Assembly (NCBI RefSeq): GCF_000306115.2
Contig: NZ_AKWX02000013.1
Span: 62,001-126,000, forward strand
Reading direction: 5' to 3'
From: Leptospira wolffii serovar Khorat str. Khorat-H2
GTDB taxonomy: Bacteria; Spirochaetota; Leptospiria; Leptospirales; Leptospiraceae
DNA: 64,000 bases
In this document: one piece after another, positions 55,941 to 64,000 of the stretch
How positions within the stretch are numbered: the stretch's first letter is position 1
Layout: every line of letters starts with the position of its first letter
The notes under the pieces: generated by a model
What the model saw: only the letters and a program-made list of their open reading frames with translations
What the model was told of the DNA's origin: nothing
Databases searched by the model: none
Position numbers and translations under genes: made by a program

Positions 55941-56729
55941 ATGAGTCGGATCCCTTCTCCTCGCGATCACAAAGCCAGTAAAATTAGGCCGGGAAATTTT
56001 AATCCTAGATCCTCATATATTTCTTTTTCATTCTCCTTATTCAAGGATACAGAAAATTTCGGTTTCGATTGTCAACCACCCTTAACGCAGAATTGGATTG
56101 GGGCCTTTGTCGAAGCCTTACGTTCTTTAAGTGAGTTGACTGTAAAAGATTTGGAAGATAACGGCAGAACCAAAGAAAAATCTCATTTTCATAAAATCCC
56201 ATGGGGAGACGCGAATGTCTATTTTTCAAAGGAAGAGTTTTATCGAAGATTTATTCCCCAGAAATATGAAGCGGACGATTATGAAATCTATCAATTTTCG
56301 ATTTCTAAGGCAAACGGAAGAATTATAGGCTTCTTCGATGAAGATAAGACCTTTAAGGTGGTTTTGATAGACGCAAAGCATAATTTTCATTTATCTATAC
56401 ACTCTGGGAAGCGTTTAGATTTACAGCACGAGCGAATAGCTAAGACGGAACATGAATTAGCTTTGGATAGAATCTCTCATATTACAAAAATTGTTAATGA
56501 AAATTGCAAATGCGGATTCGCGAGCAAATATTCGGATGTACTAACAGACAGATATATTAAGCATCACAAGGATACAATTCTTAGATTAAGTGATTTCCTA
56601 ACTGATGAGGAGACGGAAACTTTTTTCGAGATGCCATGGGAAAGAAAGAATGAACATTTGCTCGAATTATTTGCTGATTTTTCCGAAAAAATCGCTCTCT
56701 ATTGTGCGTCATCTCCCCGGATAGAGTAA
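55941..56729 (+). CDS. Partner protein of Panacea antitoxin, candidate toxin
   Basis: A 262-residue protein that starts immediately after the Panacea stop, without its own ribosome-binding site, so translation is coupled. The middle carries a compact strand block YQFSISKANGRIIGFFDEDK then FKVVLIDAKHNFHLSIHSG, similar to small nuclease- or endoribonuclease-like partners of such antitoxins. HITKIVNENCKCGFASKY and a helical, acidic C-terminus follow. No named toxin family is certain. The base composition is more A/T-rich than that of the neighbours, which suggests acquisition. Confidence 0.6.
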   Translation: MSRIPSPRDHKASKIRPGNFNPRSSYISFSFSLFKDTENFGFDCQPPLTQNWIGAFVEALRSLSELTVKDLEDNGRTKEKSHFHKIPWGDANVYFSKEEFYRRFIPQKYEADDYEIYQFSISKANGRIIGFFDEDKTFKVVLIDAKHNFHLSIHSGKRLDLQHERIAKTEHELALDRISHITKIVNENCKCGFASKYSDVLTDRYIKHHKDTILRLSDFLTDEETETFFEMPWERKNEHLLELFADFSEKIALYCASSPRIE

Positions 56730-56910
56730 GTTTCCAGTCGTCCATTTTCGCTTAAGCTCCCCTTTTTTACTTGAACTCTCGGGCTCCCAAAAAAAAATGA
56801 CATTAGAGCCCTAACTCATGGGTTTTCGCGGTCTCTCCGCGACGAGCAGAGGCAATCACCTTTCCTCCCGGAGCAGAAGCCGTGAACTGCTTTTCGAGGT
56901 GGTAGTAATA

Positions 56911-57276
56911 GTGAATTTTCCCGAACTAGAGACATACTTCCAAAGTTTAACGGATATAACGGATACGATTTCGATCTTGAATTCCCCTTATGAATCCGAT
57001 TTCGACGCGGACATCGCTAAGATGGAAGACTTCTTAAAAGATATCCAGTCCAAAGATTGGACCTCAACGGAAAGAGATTATTTCAATCTGTTCACCAGTC
57101 ATTTTTCCTTTCATATCAAGATCGTCGAAGAGATCGTAAGAGAGGCGCGAGAGATCCTACATCCGGAACGCAGGGCTTACGTAAAGCGCTTGGTAGGTTA
57201 TATCAAGAGTTCCGAAGAGTGGCTGAGCGATCTTCAGAAACGTCGCAAATCCACGGAAACTCTCGCCACAGCGTAA
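56911..57276 (+). CDS. Small helical protein, unknown
   Basis: From GTG 56911 this is about 121 residues, all helix-forming: [20 protein letters not shown], then [20 protein letters not shown], and [20 protein letters not shown]. The frame is open to ATG 56818, but the extra 31 residues are Arg/Ser-rich and unlike coding sequence, while GAGG lies close to the GTG. The protein has no membrane segment. The gap from 56730 to 56910 shows no other feature. No family recognised. Confidence 0.6.
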   Translation: MNFPELETYFQSLTDITDTISILNSPYESDFDADIAKMEDFLKDIQSKDWTSTERDYFNLFTSHFSFHIKIVEEIVREAREILHPERRAYVKRLVGYIKSSEEWLSDLQKRRKSTETLATA

Positions 57277-57322
57277 AATCTTTCCGATTGACATCCCCGG
57301 TACGCCGGGGAGTCTTGAGTTC

Positions 57323-58411
57323 GTGTCTTCTTCCGAGTTAGAAACCGAAGAGAAGTTGAACTTTTTCACTCGTCCTTTTCTTCTTTATCCAGTCGCACTT
57401 TTTCTTTTCGTCTTTCTTGTGGACAAGCTCTTCTTCCTGGACAAGGTCCGGGATTACGTGAAGGTAGAGCTCACCTATATTTATTACGATGTAAAACAGG
57501 ATCTCCTTAAGGAGATGATCTCTAAATACGGTAAAAACGCTCCCGAAAAGCCGAGCAAGAAACTCGTTCTTCTCATGGGATCTTCCCGGATGCTTTACTT
57601 CAAGAATAGCGAGATACTGGATTTCTATCCGGATTGGGAGGTCTATAATCTCTCATCTGCGGTCACCACCCCTGCCTATTATTTGTATTTTCTGGAGAGA
57701 TTATTCGAAGGCGGAGTGAAGCCGGACTATCTGGTTTTGGAGGCGGACCCTTTTCAATTCAACGCCAATAGCACTACTTTCAAAAAATCGAATCTGGCAA
57801 ACAGTTTCGATTTACGTTTTATTCTCACCCATGCATGGGATCTAGGCCGAGAGAATGTGAACTATTATCTAGCGAATTATTTCTTCGGAGTAAGTAAGAA
57901 CAAGCCCTATATCGCCAACGTGATTTATCATTTGACCAGCAAGAAATACGAGCAGGCGGAGTTGATCAAACAACTTACGGTAGATTCTCTACATAAAGAC
58001 AAAGGAAACGCCATCTCTCCCGCGGGAGGATTTGTGGAGAAGGATTTCGGAAAGTTAGAAGCAAGTTCCGCTCGAACTATCGGGTGGATTTATCCCAAAT
58101 ACGCTCCCTCCGAAATGCAGTTCGAATTCTACGAGGATATTCTCTCTCTCGTAAAATCGAAAGGAGTTCCCACTATCGTAGTCCGCCCCGAAGTTTCCCT
58201 GCCCTTGGAAGATCTACTCGCAGAATTGGGGATCCCGGCCCCTTGGTGGGAAAGAATCCGTCCGATCAATGCAAAATTCGGAATCCCTATCATCGATATG
58301 ACGGAAGCGAAAGATTACGATTGTAACGCTTTTGCGGACAGCGGGCATATGGCGGTGGACTGCTATCGACCTTTTCTCCGTTTCCTTAGAATGCGGTATC
58401 CTGGAGACTAA
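57323..58411 (+). CDS. DUF1574 family leptospiral protein
   Basis: This 362-residue protein matches DUF1574 as I recall it. An N-terminal transmembrane anchor ([20 protein letters not shown]) is followed by an SGNH-like domain with [38 protein letters not shown] and the C-terminal [16 protein letters not shown] with Asp/His. It should lie outside the inner membrane, perhaps acting on glycans. The GTG start fits the spacing after the helical gene. It is a relative in layout of the larger protein at 14542. Confidence 0.8.
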   Translation: MSSSELETEEKLNFFTRPFLLYPVALFLFVFLVDKLFFLDKVRDYVKVELTYIYYDVKQDLLKEMISKYGKNAPEKPSKKLVLLMGSSRMLYFKNSEILDFYPDWEVYNLSSAVTTPAYYLYFLERLFEGGVKPDYLVLEADPFQFNANSTTFKKSNLANSFDLRFILTHAWDLGRENVNYYLANYFFGVSKNKPYIANVIYHLTSKKYEQAELIKQLTVDSLHKDKGNAISPAGGFVEKDFGKLEASSARTIGWIYPKYAPSEMQFEFYEDILSLVKSKGVPTIVVRPEVSLPLEDLLAELGIPAPWWERIRPINAKFGIPIIDMTEAKDYDCNAFADSGHMAVDCYRPFLRFLRMRYPGD

Positions 58412-58517
58412 GACTCTAAGAACGCTTTCCTCCGAGGGATCGGTCGGGAAAGGAGGTTGACGAGCATCTCGACTCGGCTTAATTTTGTTGAGTTAGATTT
58501 CTTCCTACGGAGTTCTT

Positions 58518-59804
58518 ATGAAAAAAATTATATCCCAGGCGACGCTTCTCTCCATTCTATTCGGCTGTTCCACCATTGCTATGGTGGAAAATAAAGGCAA
58601 GGACCAGGAATACCAGATTCTGGAACCCAATCTCAGGGTCGAAAAGTTCAAGGAAACGTTCAATCTGAAAGCCGAAGGTCCAGTGACCTTGGATTGTTCC
58701 GGAAAGCCCTGTACACCGGACCAAGTTTCTTCTTTAACCCCGGATCAGATCAAGAAACTCAAACGCAACGGTTCTTGGAAAGAATATGTGGAGAAGGAAG
58801 ACGCCCAGAAAAAGAAATTCTCCGTTTTAGTAAGAGTCGGAGATTATAAGGACGATAAGCGGGAAGGAATTTGGAAGACTCTCTATGAAACGGGAGAAAC
58901 TCTGAGAGAGTCCCCTTACGTAGCCGGCCTGAAAGAAGGCGAGGAAAAGAAACTCGCTAAGGACGGAACTCAGACAGAAAGCACTCTTTATAAAGCGGAC
59001 AAGAAGAATGGCCCGTACTGGTCCAAGACGGACAAGGGTGTTCTGAGCGAAGAAGGCCAATATACCGACGACAAAAAGACCGGAACTTGGAAGGAATACT
59101 ACGACGAGGACGGAGCTAAGAAAGCTGTAACCGAGTTCAGAGACGGTAAAAAATCCGGTAAAGCGATCAATTATTTCAAAGACGGTTCGACTGTATCTTC
59201 CGAAGGAAATTATACCGACGATCTTAAGACGGGTTATTGGAAAAATTCCTACGATAACGGTCAGCTTCAATCCGAAGGTTCCTACACTCCAAAGGGAACC
59301 GGCGCCGAAAAGAAGTCCCTAAGAACCGGAGCCTGGAAAGAATATTATAAAAACGGTAAGGTATTTGCGGAAGGTCAAAGGGACCATACTCGTAAGGGGG
59401 ATTGGAAATTCTATTGGAGTAACGGTAATCCCGCTTATAAGGGAGCCATGATGAACGAGATGATGATGTCCTCCGCCGAAGTCTACGACAAGGACGGTCA
59501 GCTTGTCGGAAAAGGAAAGCTGATGTTCGATCTTCTGCTTATGGACGAGAAGACCGACGAACTCAAGGCCAAATACAAGCCGGACCTACCCTTCACTTAT
59601 TACAAAAACGGAAAGAAGACTTTCGAGATTCTGAACGAGACCACGGCCATCGAATACGACGAATCCGGATCTAAAATCGGTCAAGGTCCGGTTATGCCGG
59701 GAACAAACGCCAAGAACGATTGCTGGACGACTCCCCAAGGTAAGAAATTCTTCGTGAACGGAAGAGAAAACGCCAAGATGGGCGAATTGCAGGGGTGCAA
59801 ATAA
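58518..59804 (+). CDS. MORN-type repeat lipoprotein
   Basis: This 428-residue lipoprotein has a signal peptide with lipobox ILFGC around residue 16. The body has about nine MORN_2-like repeats, each of the form [15 protein letters not shown] or [21 protein letters not shown], covering roughly 110-330. Such repeats in YwqK-type proteins bind lipids or proteins; in Leptospira they are common surface or periplasmic proteins. It is an independent gene, followed by a GTCGGGC hairpin. Confidence 0.85.
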   Translation: MKKIISQATLLSILFGCSTIAMVENKGKDQEYQILEPNLRVEKFKETFNLKAEGPVTLDCSGKPCTPDQVSSLTPDQIKKLKRNGSWKEYVEKEDAQKKKFSVLVRVGDYKDDKREGIWKTLYETGETLRESPYVAGLKEGEEKKLAKDGTQTESTLYKADKKNGPYWSKTDKGVLSEEGQYTDDKKTGTWKEYYDEDGAKKAVTEFRDGKKSGKAINYFKDGSTVSSEGNYTDDLKTGYWKNSYDNGQLQSEGSYTPKGTGAEKKSLRTGAWKEYYKNGKVFAEGQRDHTRKGDWKFYWSNGNPAYKGAMMNEMMMSSAEVYDKDGQLVGKGKLMFDLLLMDEKTDELKAKYKPDLPFTYYKNGKKTFEILNETTAIEYDESGSKIGQGPVMPGTNAKNDCWTTPQGKKFFVNGRENAKMGELQGCK

Positions 59805-59838
59805 TTCTCTCTTTCCATATTCGAAAATTCAGGTTATA

Positions 59839-59863
59839 GTCGGGCGAAAGGAATCTGCCCGAC
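59839..59863 (+). terminator. Hairpin after MORN lipoprotein gene
   Basis: GTCGGGC (59839-59845) and GCCCGAC (59857-59863) pair around an 11-base loop, 35 bp after the stop. No strong T-run follows. It may be a terminator or a leader element of the next gene. Confidence 0.45.
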
Positions 59864-59890
59864 GATTCTATAATTCAGGAAATATAAAGT

Positions 59891-60505
59891 TTGCAACAGA
59901 CCATCGGCAGAGCGGATATAAAAAAAATTCTCCTGGGCTTTCTCATCGCGGCCCCCTTGTTCTATATTCTAGGATATTGTACCAAGGGGTGTTCTTCGGT
60001 CGATCGACGAGCCAAAGTCACGTATAGCGGCTCTTTTACGGAAGGGACCTTGGTTTCCATCGATTCCAAAAAAGTGGTTCTTAAGGATCCGGATTCCGAG
60101 ATTCCCTTGGAAACCGTAGAGAAGATAGAATTTATCGAAGACGCCCAAAGTTTGGGTACTTCTGAAGTTCCTTTATCGGATGCGGAAAAGGCTTTCGTAG
60201 GAACTTATAAACTCCAGGTGGGAGTGCATAAGGGTGCGCTAAGCATTTTTCCCAGAAAAACCGGCGGGATCGGCGCTACTATGAGATTCACCAATTGGGG
60301 TAGGGGATCCAACGAGATCCTAACAGGAGTCAGAGTAAGCGGAAAATCCATACGTTTTATCCGTTCCTGCAGCGGATCCAGATGTTCGGAGATCGGAAGC
60401 AATACTCCGTTTACTCAAACGTATACCGGCGATCTGGACGGTAAGAAAATACTGGGCGCCTATCAGGGGACGAATAGTTCGGGACGTTGGACTGCCGAGC
60501 GTTAA
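59891..60505 (+). CDS. Membrane-anchored exported protein, unknown
   Basis: A 204-residue protein starting at TTG, with AGGAAA about ten bases upstream. One transmembrane or signal helix is present (IKKILLGFLIAAPLFYILGY), with Cys residues just after it (GYCTKGC) that could give a lipoprotein. The mature part starts with a small SH3-like strand set (FTEGTLVSIDSKKVVLKDPD) and ends in a Gly/Ser-rich beta domain with a CSGSRC pair. No family recognised. The Bat operon starts 15 bp later. Confidence 0.65.
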   Translation: MQQTIGRADIKKILLGFLIAAPLFYILGYCTKGCSSVDRRAKVTYSGSFTEGTLVSIDSKKVVLKDPDSEIPLETVEKIEFIEDAQSLGTSEVPLSDAEKAFVGTYKLQVGVHKGALSIFPRKTGGIGATMRFTNWGRGSNEILTGVRVSGKSIRFIRSCSGSRCSEIGSNTPFTQTYTGDLDGKKILGAYQGTNSSGRWTAER

Positions 60506-60520
60506 TTAGGTTATTATAAT

Positions 60521-61531
60521 ATGGAATCTCCAACAAACACACAAGAGAATTCGCCCTTAGCGGAAGCGGAGATCAAATTCGCTAAAGAAGTCTTGGATAA
60601 GATTCGCCAGGAGCTTACGCGAGAAATCACCGGGCAAGACTCGGTGATTCGGAATCTTCTTATCTCGTTGGCTTGCCAGGGCCACGTTTTATTGGAAGGG
60701 ATGCCCGGTTTGGCCAAAACTCTTCTGGCCAAATCCTTATCTTCCGCTTTGGATCTGGATTTCAAGAGAGTGCAATTCACTCCGGATCTTTTGCCAGCGG
60801 ATCTTGTGGGAACGGTCGTATTCAATCCTAAAAACGGTGAATTTCATACTCGTAAAGGTCCTATCTTTACGGGAGTCCTTTTGGCGGATGAGATCAATAG
60901 AGCTCCGGCCAAAGTACAGTCGGCTCTTTTGGAATGTATGGAAGAGAAAACCGTCACCATAGGGGAGAATACTTTTCCTCTGGAGAGACCTTTTTTGGTT
61001 TTGGCGACCGAAAACCCAATCGATCAGGACGGGACTTATCCGCTTCCGGAAGCTCAGATGGATCGTTTCTTTATGAAAGTCCAGGTGGAGTATCCCGATA
61101 TGGACGAGGAACTTTCCATTCTGGAACAACACGGTAATCTGAATCCGACTCCTAAGCGTATTCGAAAAATCGCAAGTTCCAAGGATATCCTAAAGGTATC
61201 CTCACTAGTGGATCGAGTGCATGTGGAACCAAAGCTCAAGAGTTATATTGTAAGACTTGTGAGAAACACAAGGCCTGAAGAAAAAACGGTACCGGAACTT
61301 CTGCCATACGTGAGACACGGCGCTTCTCCTCGTGCGAGCCTCAGTCTTCTTAAGGCCTCCAAGGCTCGGGCTCTTTGGGACGGCAGGGATTACGTCGTTC
61401 CCGAAGACGTTAAGGCATCGTTACCCGAAATATTAAGGCATAGGATTCTCCTTACATTCGAGGCGATTTCCGAGGACGTAGGCGTGGAGTCGGTCATTCG
61501 CATCGTGTCCGATGCGACACAGGTGCTCTGA
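60521..61531 (+). CDS. MoxR-type AAA+ ATPase
   Basis: This 336-residue MoxR-family chaperone ATPase shows Walker [16 protein letters not shown], Walker [21 protein letters not shown], sensor 1 [20 protein letters not shown] and the second region [20 protein letters not shown]. MoxR proteins act with VWA-domain proteins in the assembly or stress response of envelope complexes. Here it heads the Bat operon. Its 3' end is 13 bp before the start chosen for the DUF58 gene. Confidence 0.95.
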   Translation: MESPTNTQENSPLAEAEIKFAKEVLDKIRQELTREITGQDSVIRNLLISLACQGHVLLEGMPGLAKTLLAKSLSSALDLDFKRVQFTPDLLPADLVGTVVFNPKNGEFHTRKGPIFTGVLLADEINRAPAKVQSALLECMEEKTVTIGENTFPLERPFLVLATENPIDQDGTYPLPEAQMDRFFMKVQVEYPDMDEELSILEQHGNLNPTPKRIRKIASSKDILKVSSLVDRVHVEPKLKSYIVRLVRNTRPEEKTVPELLPYVRHGASPRASLSLLKASKARALWDGRDYVVPEDVKASLPEILRHRILLTFEAISEDVGVESVIRIVSDATQVL

Positions 61532-61544
61532 TCGGAAAAACATT

Positions 61545-62369
61545 ATGCTTCGCAAAGAATACCAAGGCTTAGTCCAGCTTTTGGATTTCAAAGAAAGAGG
61601 ATTTTCTCTCCGAGAAAGGCAGGGTACTGCCATTAGTTCCCGAAAGGGCAGGGGAGTGGATTTCAAAGACGTTCGCCCTTATTCGGTCGGGGACGATACT
61701 CGTCTTATCGATTGGAACGTTACCTCCCGTTTGGGAGAATTGCATGTGCGGGAATTCAACGAGGAGAAAGAGAGGATAGGCGTATTCTTTCTGGACGTAT
61801 CCGAATCCATGGATTGGAGCAGTTCGGAATGGACCAAGGCGGAGAATGCGTTTCAGGTACTTGCCTTGCTTGTACTTCTATATGTTCGCAAAGGAAATCT
61901 TGCGAAGATATTTCTCTATTCGGACAAAATGGAATGGGAAACCGGTTATCTTCGTACGATAGAAGAGGCGATTCCCGCCTTGGAAAAGGCGAGAAGCTTT
62001 TCCCATAACAAAAAGAAAACGGATCCGAAAATTCCTTATACCTTATTGAAGAATCGGATCCGGAAATACACGGACTCCTATATTCTATCCGATTTTCACG
62101 GGTTGCCTTCTCTCCGGAAACTCACTGGTCTTCGAAAATTCCACGCTCTACATGCGATCCGATTCCTGGATCCCCTCGAGTTTTCCGCTCCCGCATACAT
62201 GCTTTCCTATTTTAGAGGCAAAGACCCGGAGACGGAAAGCATGCCTAGAACAAGAGAAGGGGATATACGTTCGAATTTGGAGCAATTGTTCAAGTCCCGG
62301 TATTTGGAGTTGGATGGTAGCGAGTCCGACCCCTCCCGACTTTTATCCTATTGGAGAAGTCTCGGATGA
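61545..62369 (+). CDS. DUF58 domain protein (Bat locus)
   Basis: About 274 residues. The DUF58 mark is RPYSVGDDTRLIDWNVTSRL, followed by a VWA-like strand IGVFFLDVSESMDWSS with a DxSxS metal site. There is no membrane segment. ATG 61545 has GGAAA upstream and is preferred over the in-frame codon at 61512. Its TGA overlaps the next start. DUF58 proteins bind MoxR in several bacteria. Confidence 0.92.
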   Translation: MLRKEYQGLVQLLDFKERGFSLRERQGTAISSRKGRGVDFKDVRPYSVGDDTRLIDWNVTSRLGELHVREFNEEKERIGVFFLDVSESMDWSSSEWTKAENAFQVLALLVLLYVRKGNLAKIFLYSDKMEWETGYLRTIEEAIPALEKARSFSHNKKKTDPKIPYTLLKNRIRKYTDSYILSDFHGLPSLRKLTGLRKFHALHAIRFLDPLEFSAPAYMLSYFRGKDPETESMPRTREGDIRSNLEQLFKSRYLELDGSESDPSRLLSYWRSLG

Positions 62370-63259
62370 GAGCCGATTTTTTGCGCCGACATTTTCCCGA
62401 GATTCGTAAGATCATTGTATTTTATGTTTTTTTAATTATAGCTACTCCCGTTTTCGCTTGGGAAGAGGCTTGGATTCCGGAAAAGGTATCTATAGGAGAG
62501 AATGCGGAATATTCCCTAATCTTTCAAAAAGGGGAGATAGTCCTATCCGAACCCTTGTCCAAGGGGATCCATCCGGATCCGAATTCTCCCGATCTTCCTT
62601 TGTTGGAGATATTGTCCTACGAATCCTCCGAAGATTCTTTGAAAATCACGGCGGCCTATTACGCTCCCGGGAAATTCTCGCTTCCTATCTCCTGGAAGGA
62701 CGCGAGCGGCCGGGAATTCCGTTCCGAAAAGGTGCTGACGGTTCTCTCTTCTTTGGGAGAAAAAGATTCTTCTCCCGAGGACATACTGCCTCCTCTGGAA
62801 TTCTCGGGTCCGTACTTTTGGAAATTGGCCGCGTGGATTTCAGCCTTCCTGGCAATGGGGCTTGCCGCTTTTTACGCTTGGTATCTGCATAGGACTAGAT
62901 CGAAGGAACCTGTGGATGCTCTTGTGGAGGCAAACCCTTGGATTCAGAAAATTCTAATTTACGAAAATCGATTGGATGAACTGCTCCAAGCTTCCCCGAT
63001 AGGGGCGAGGGATTTTTATAGGGCTCTTTCGGGGTATATTCGGGAAAGCTTGGCTCAGAAAATGCTGTCCTCGTTCGCTCATTTGACCGAGGCAGAACTT
63101 TTTTCCAAGATATACGAGTCCTTTCCTATCGACGGAGAGGAAGTCAAGAATTGGGAAAATTTACTGCGCAAGTCCCAGTATTCCGGAAACGAAGCGGAAT
63201 TGAGCCGAGAAGAGGCGGTAGAGGCCTGGGATTATTGGAAGGGAGTCTTGGGGCCATGA
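62366..63259 (+). CDS. Bat-locus membrane protein (BatD/DUF4381-like)
   Basis: About 297 residues. It shows an N-terminal signal or anchor ([19 protein letters not shown]), a beta-rich periplasmic domain (about 30-150, with [15 protein letters not shown]), a central transmembrane helix ([20 protein letters not shown]), and a cytoplasmic helical tail with [18 protein letters not shown]. That combination of a BatD-like outside part and a DUF4381-like tail fits its place between DUF58 and VWA genes. ATGA overlaps at both ends show one operon. Confidence 0.75.
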   Translation: MRADFLRRHFPEIRKIIVFYVFLIIATPVFAWEEAWIPEKVSIGENAEYSLIFQKGEIVLSEPLSKGIHPDPNSPDLPLLEILSYESSEDSLKITAAYYAPGKFSLPISWKDASGREFRSEKVLTVLSSLGEKDSSPEDILPPLEFSGPYFWKLAAWISAFLAMGLAAFYAWYLHRTRSKEPVDALVEANPWIQKILIYENRLDELLQASPIGARDFYRALSGYIRESLAQKMLSSFAHLTEAELFSKIYESFPIDGEEVKNWENLLRKSQYSGNEAELSREEAVEAWDYWKGVLGP

Positions 63260-64000
63260 CGGATTGGGAAGCTCCATACTACCTTCTTCTCTTATTGCCT
63301 ATTTGGATATGGACGGTGTATTCTTTCTGGAAAGGAAACTCTGTATTGAGTTACGATCTTCGTCTTCCCGGCTCCGGTAAGGAAGAAAGTAAGAATCTAA
63401 AAGAGATTCTCTCCGGATATTTCCCTTTTATTAGGCCTATCGCTCTCAGCCTATTCGTGATCGCACTTGCCGGACCGGGTAGAAGTTACAGATTCCTTCC
63501 GGATGAAAGACAAGGAGTGGATATCATGTTGGCATTGGACGTTTCCGGATCCATGTCCAAGAGCAGAGACTTCTTACCCGAAACTAGATTAGGAGTTTCT
63601 AAAAAACTACTGAAGGAATTCATTCGAAGAAGGGAATCGGATCGCCTTGGGCTCGTAGTCTTCGCAGGAGCGGCTTATCTGCAATCTCCTTTAACTAGTG
63701 ATCGTTCTACTCTGGAGGAAATTATAAACGCCGCGGAAGAGGAGACCGTTCCCGAGCAAGGCACCGCGATTGGAGACGCAGTAATTCTTTCCTCCTACAG
63801 ATTGAGACGATCTCCCGCTCGTTCCAGAGTGATCGTTCTTATCACGGACGGAGTTTCCAATACGGGCAGGATCGATCCGGTGACTGCGACGGAAATCGCC
63901 AAAGGAGTCGGAATCAAGATCTATTCCATAGGGATCGGGAAAGAAGATCAGTCCTACGAAGTGAATTTCGATATTCTTGCCGAACTTTCCAAAACGACCG
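63256..64000 (+). CDS. batA: BatA-like von Willebrand factor A protein (partial at window end)
   Basis: The first 248 residues are present; the rest runs past the window. Two transmembrane helices (about 9-24 and 58-78) come before a VWA domain with the MIDAS sequence [11 protein letters not shown], then the threonine position around SPLTSD and [11 protein letters not shown]. This is the BatA/BatB layout: N-terminal anchors, VWA outside, and a further C-terminal helix expected. In Leptospira the Bat proteins have been studied for oxidative-stress tolerance. A BatB gene is expected next. Confidence 0.9.
   Translation, partial: MTDWEAPYYLLLLLPIWIWTVYSFWKGNSVLSYDLRLPGSGKEESKNLKEILSGYFPFIRPIALSLFVIALAGPGRSYRFLPDERQGVDIMLALDVSGSMSKSRDFLPETRLGVSKKLLKEFIRRRESDRLGLVVFAGAAYLQSPLTSDRSTLEEIINAAEEETVPEQGTAIGDAVILSSYRLRRSPARSRVIVLITDGVSNTGRIDPVTATEIAKGVGIKIYSIGIGKEDQSYEVNFDILAELSKTT

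Noticed and set aside
1..64000. CRISPR arrays, rRNA and tRNA genes
   Set aside because: No regularly spaced repeats, no rRNA-like stretches and no clear tRNA cloverleaf were noticed on either strand; a tRNAscan run would be needed to be sure.

Overview
The window is almost certainly from a Leptospira species. It carries families that are mostly or only leptospiral (DUF1564-like and DUF1574 proteins, a leptospiral Bat locus, an MBOAT/SGNH pair), the futalosine-pathway enzyme MqnD, and the leptospiral haem operon with its own two-component system. Base composition looks near-balanced by eye (not computed). That is richer in GC than L. interrogans and would fit an intermediate or other high-GC clade; this is a guess. 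A replication/partition block (parA-parB-rep) sits at 24.3-27.2 kb, beside genes that I recall being on the small chromosome in Leptospira (aconitase, asd, the hem operon). The window is therefore best read as the origin region of chromosome II (cII).

Layout. 0-9.9 kb: TetR regulator, aconitase, OmpA-like protein, EpmA-like ligase, an orphan response regulator, a DUF1564-like protein, pterin dehydratase, and a three-gene YqjD/YqjE-like membrane-stress set. 9.9-19.4 kb: pyruvate kinase, a large unknown protein, aspartate-semialdehyde dehydrogenase, and a surface-acylation group (SGNH-like protein, polytopic protein, MBOAT). 19.4-20.2 kb: a gene-free, hairpin-dense gap. 20.2-24.1 kb: four unrecognised or degenerate genes reading away from the origin, the last a sigma54-activator-like protein without the GAFTGA loop. 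24.1-27.2 kb: two 16-bp palindromes, parA1, parB1, a 372-bp presumed origin, and a Rep-like gene. 27.2-32.4 kb: a tail-fibre-like repeat protein, metF, mqnD and a HAD phosphatase.

32.4-46 kb is the haem region. A two-gene toxin/antitoxin-like cassette (DUF4258 + DUF2283) sits between two 33-bp direct repeats at the 3' end of the HAD gene. Next comes a perfect HemR box, then hemA, a hemC-hemD fusion, hemB, hemL, hemK, hemR, hemE and hemN, closely packed and partly overlapping. Nearby are a DUF5683-like protein, a HemY-type oxidase and, on the other strand, ferrochelatase. Together these cover the C5 route from glutamyl-tRNA to protohaem.

46-64 kb: an outer-membrane protein; a second, distinct parA-parB pair with two copies of a 19-bp inverted repeat; an FMN reductase; a cNMP-binding protein; a diguanylate cyclase; two SDR enzymes; a low-Mr phosphatase; NDH-2; a Panacea-type toxin/antitoxin-like pair; a DUF1574 protein; a MORN lipoprotein; and the start of the Bat operon (MoxR, DUF58, a BatD/DUF4381-like protein, and a VWA protein cut by the window edge).

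The points most worth following up are the 33-bp-repeat cassette at 32.4-32.9 kb, the two unlike partition systems with different palindromic sites 23 kb apart, the exact HemR box with an unusually short HemA, and the hairpin-dense gap near the origin.
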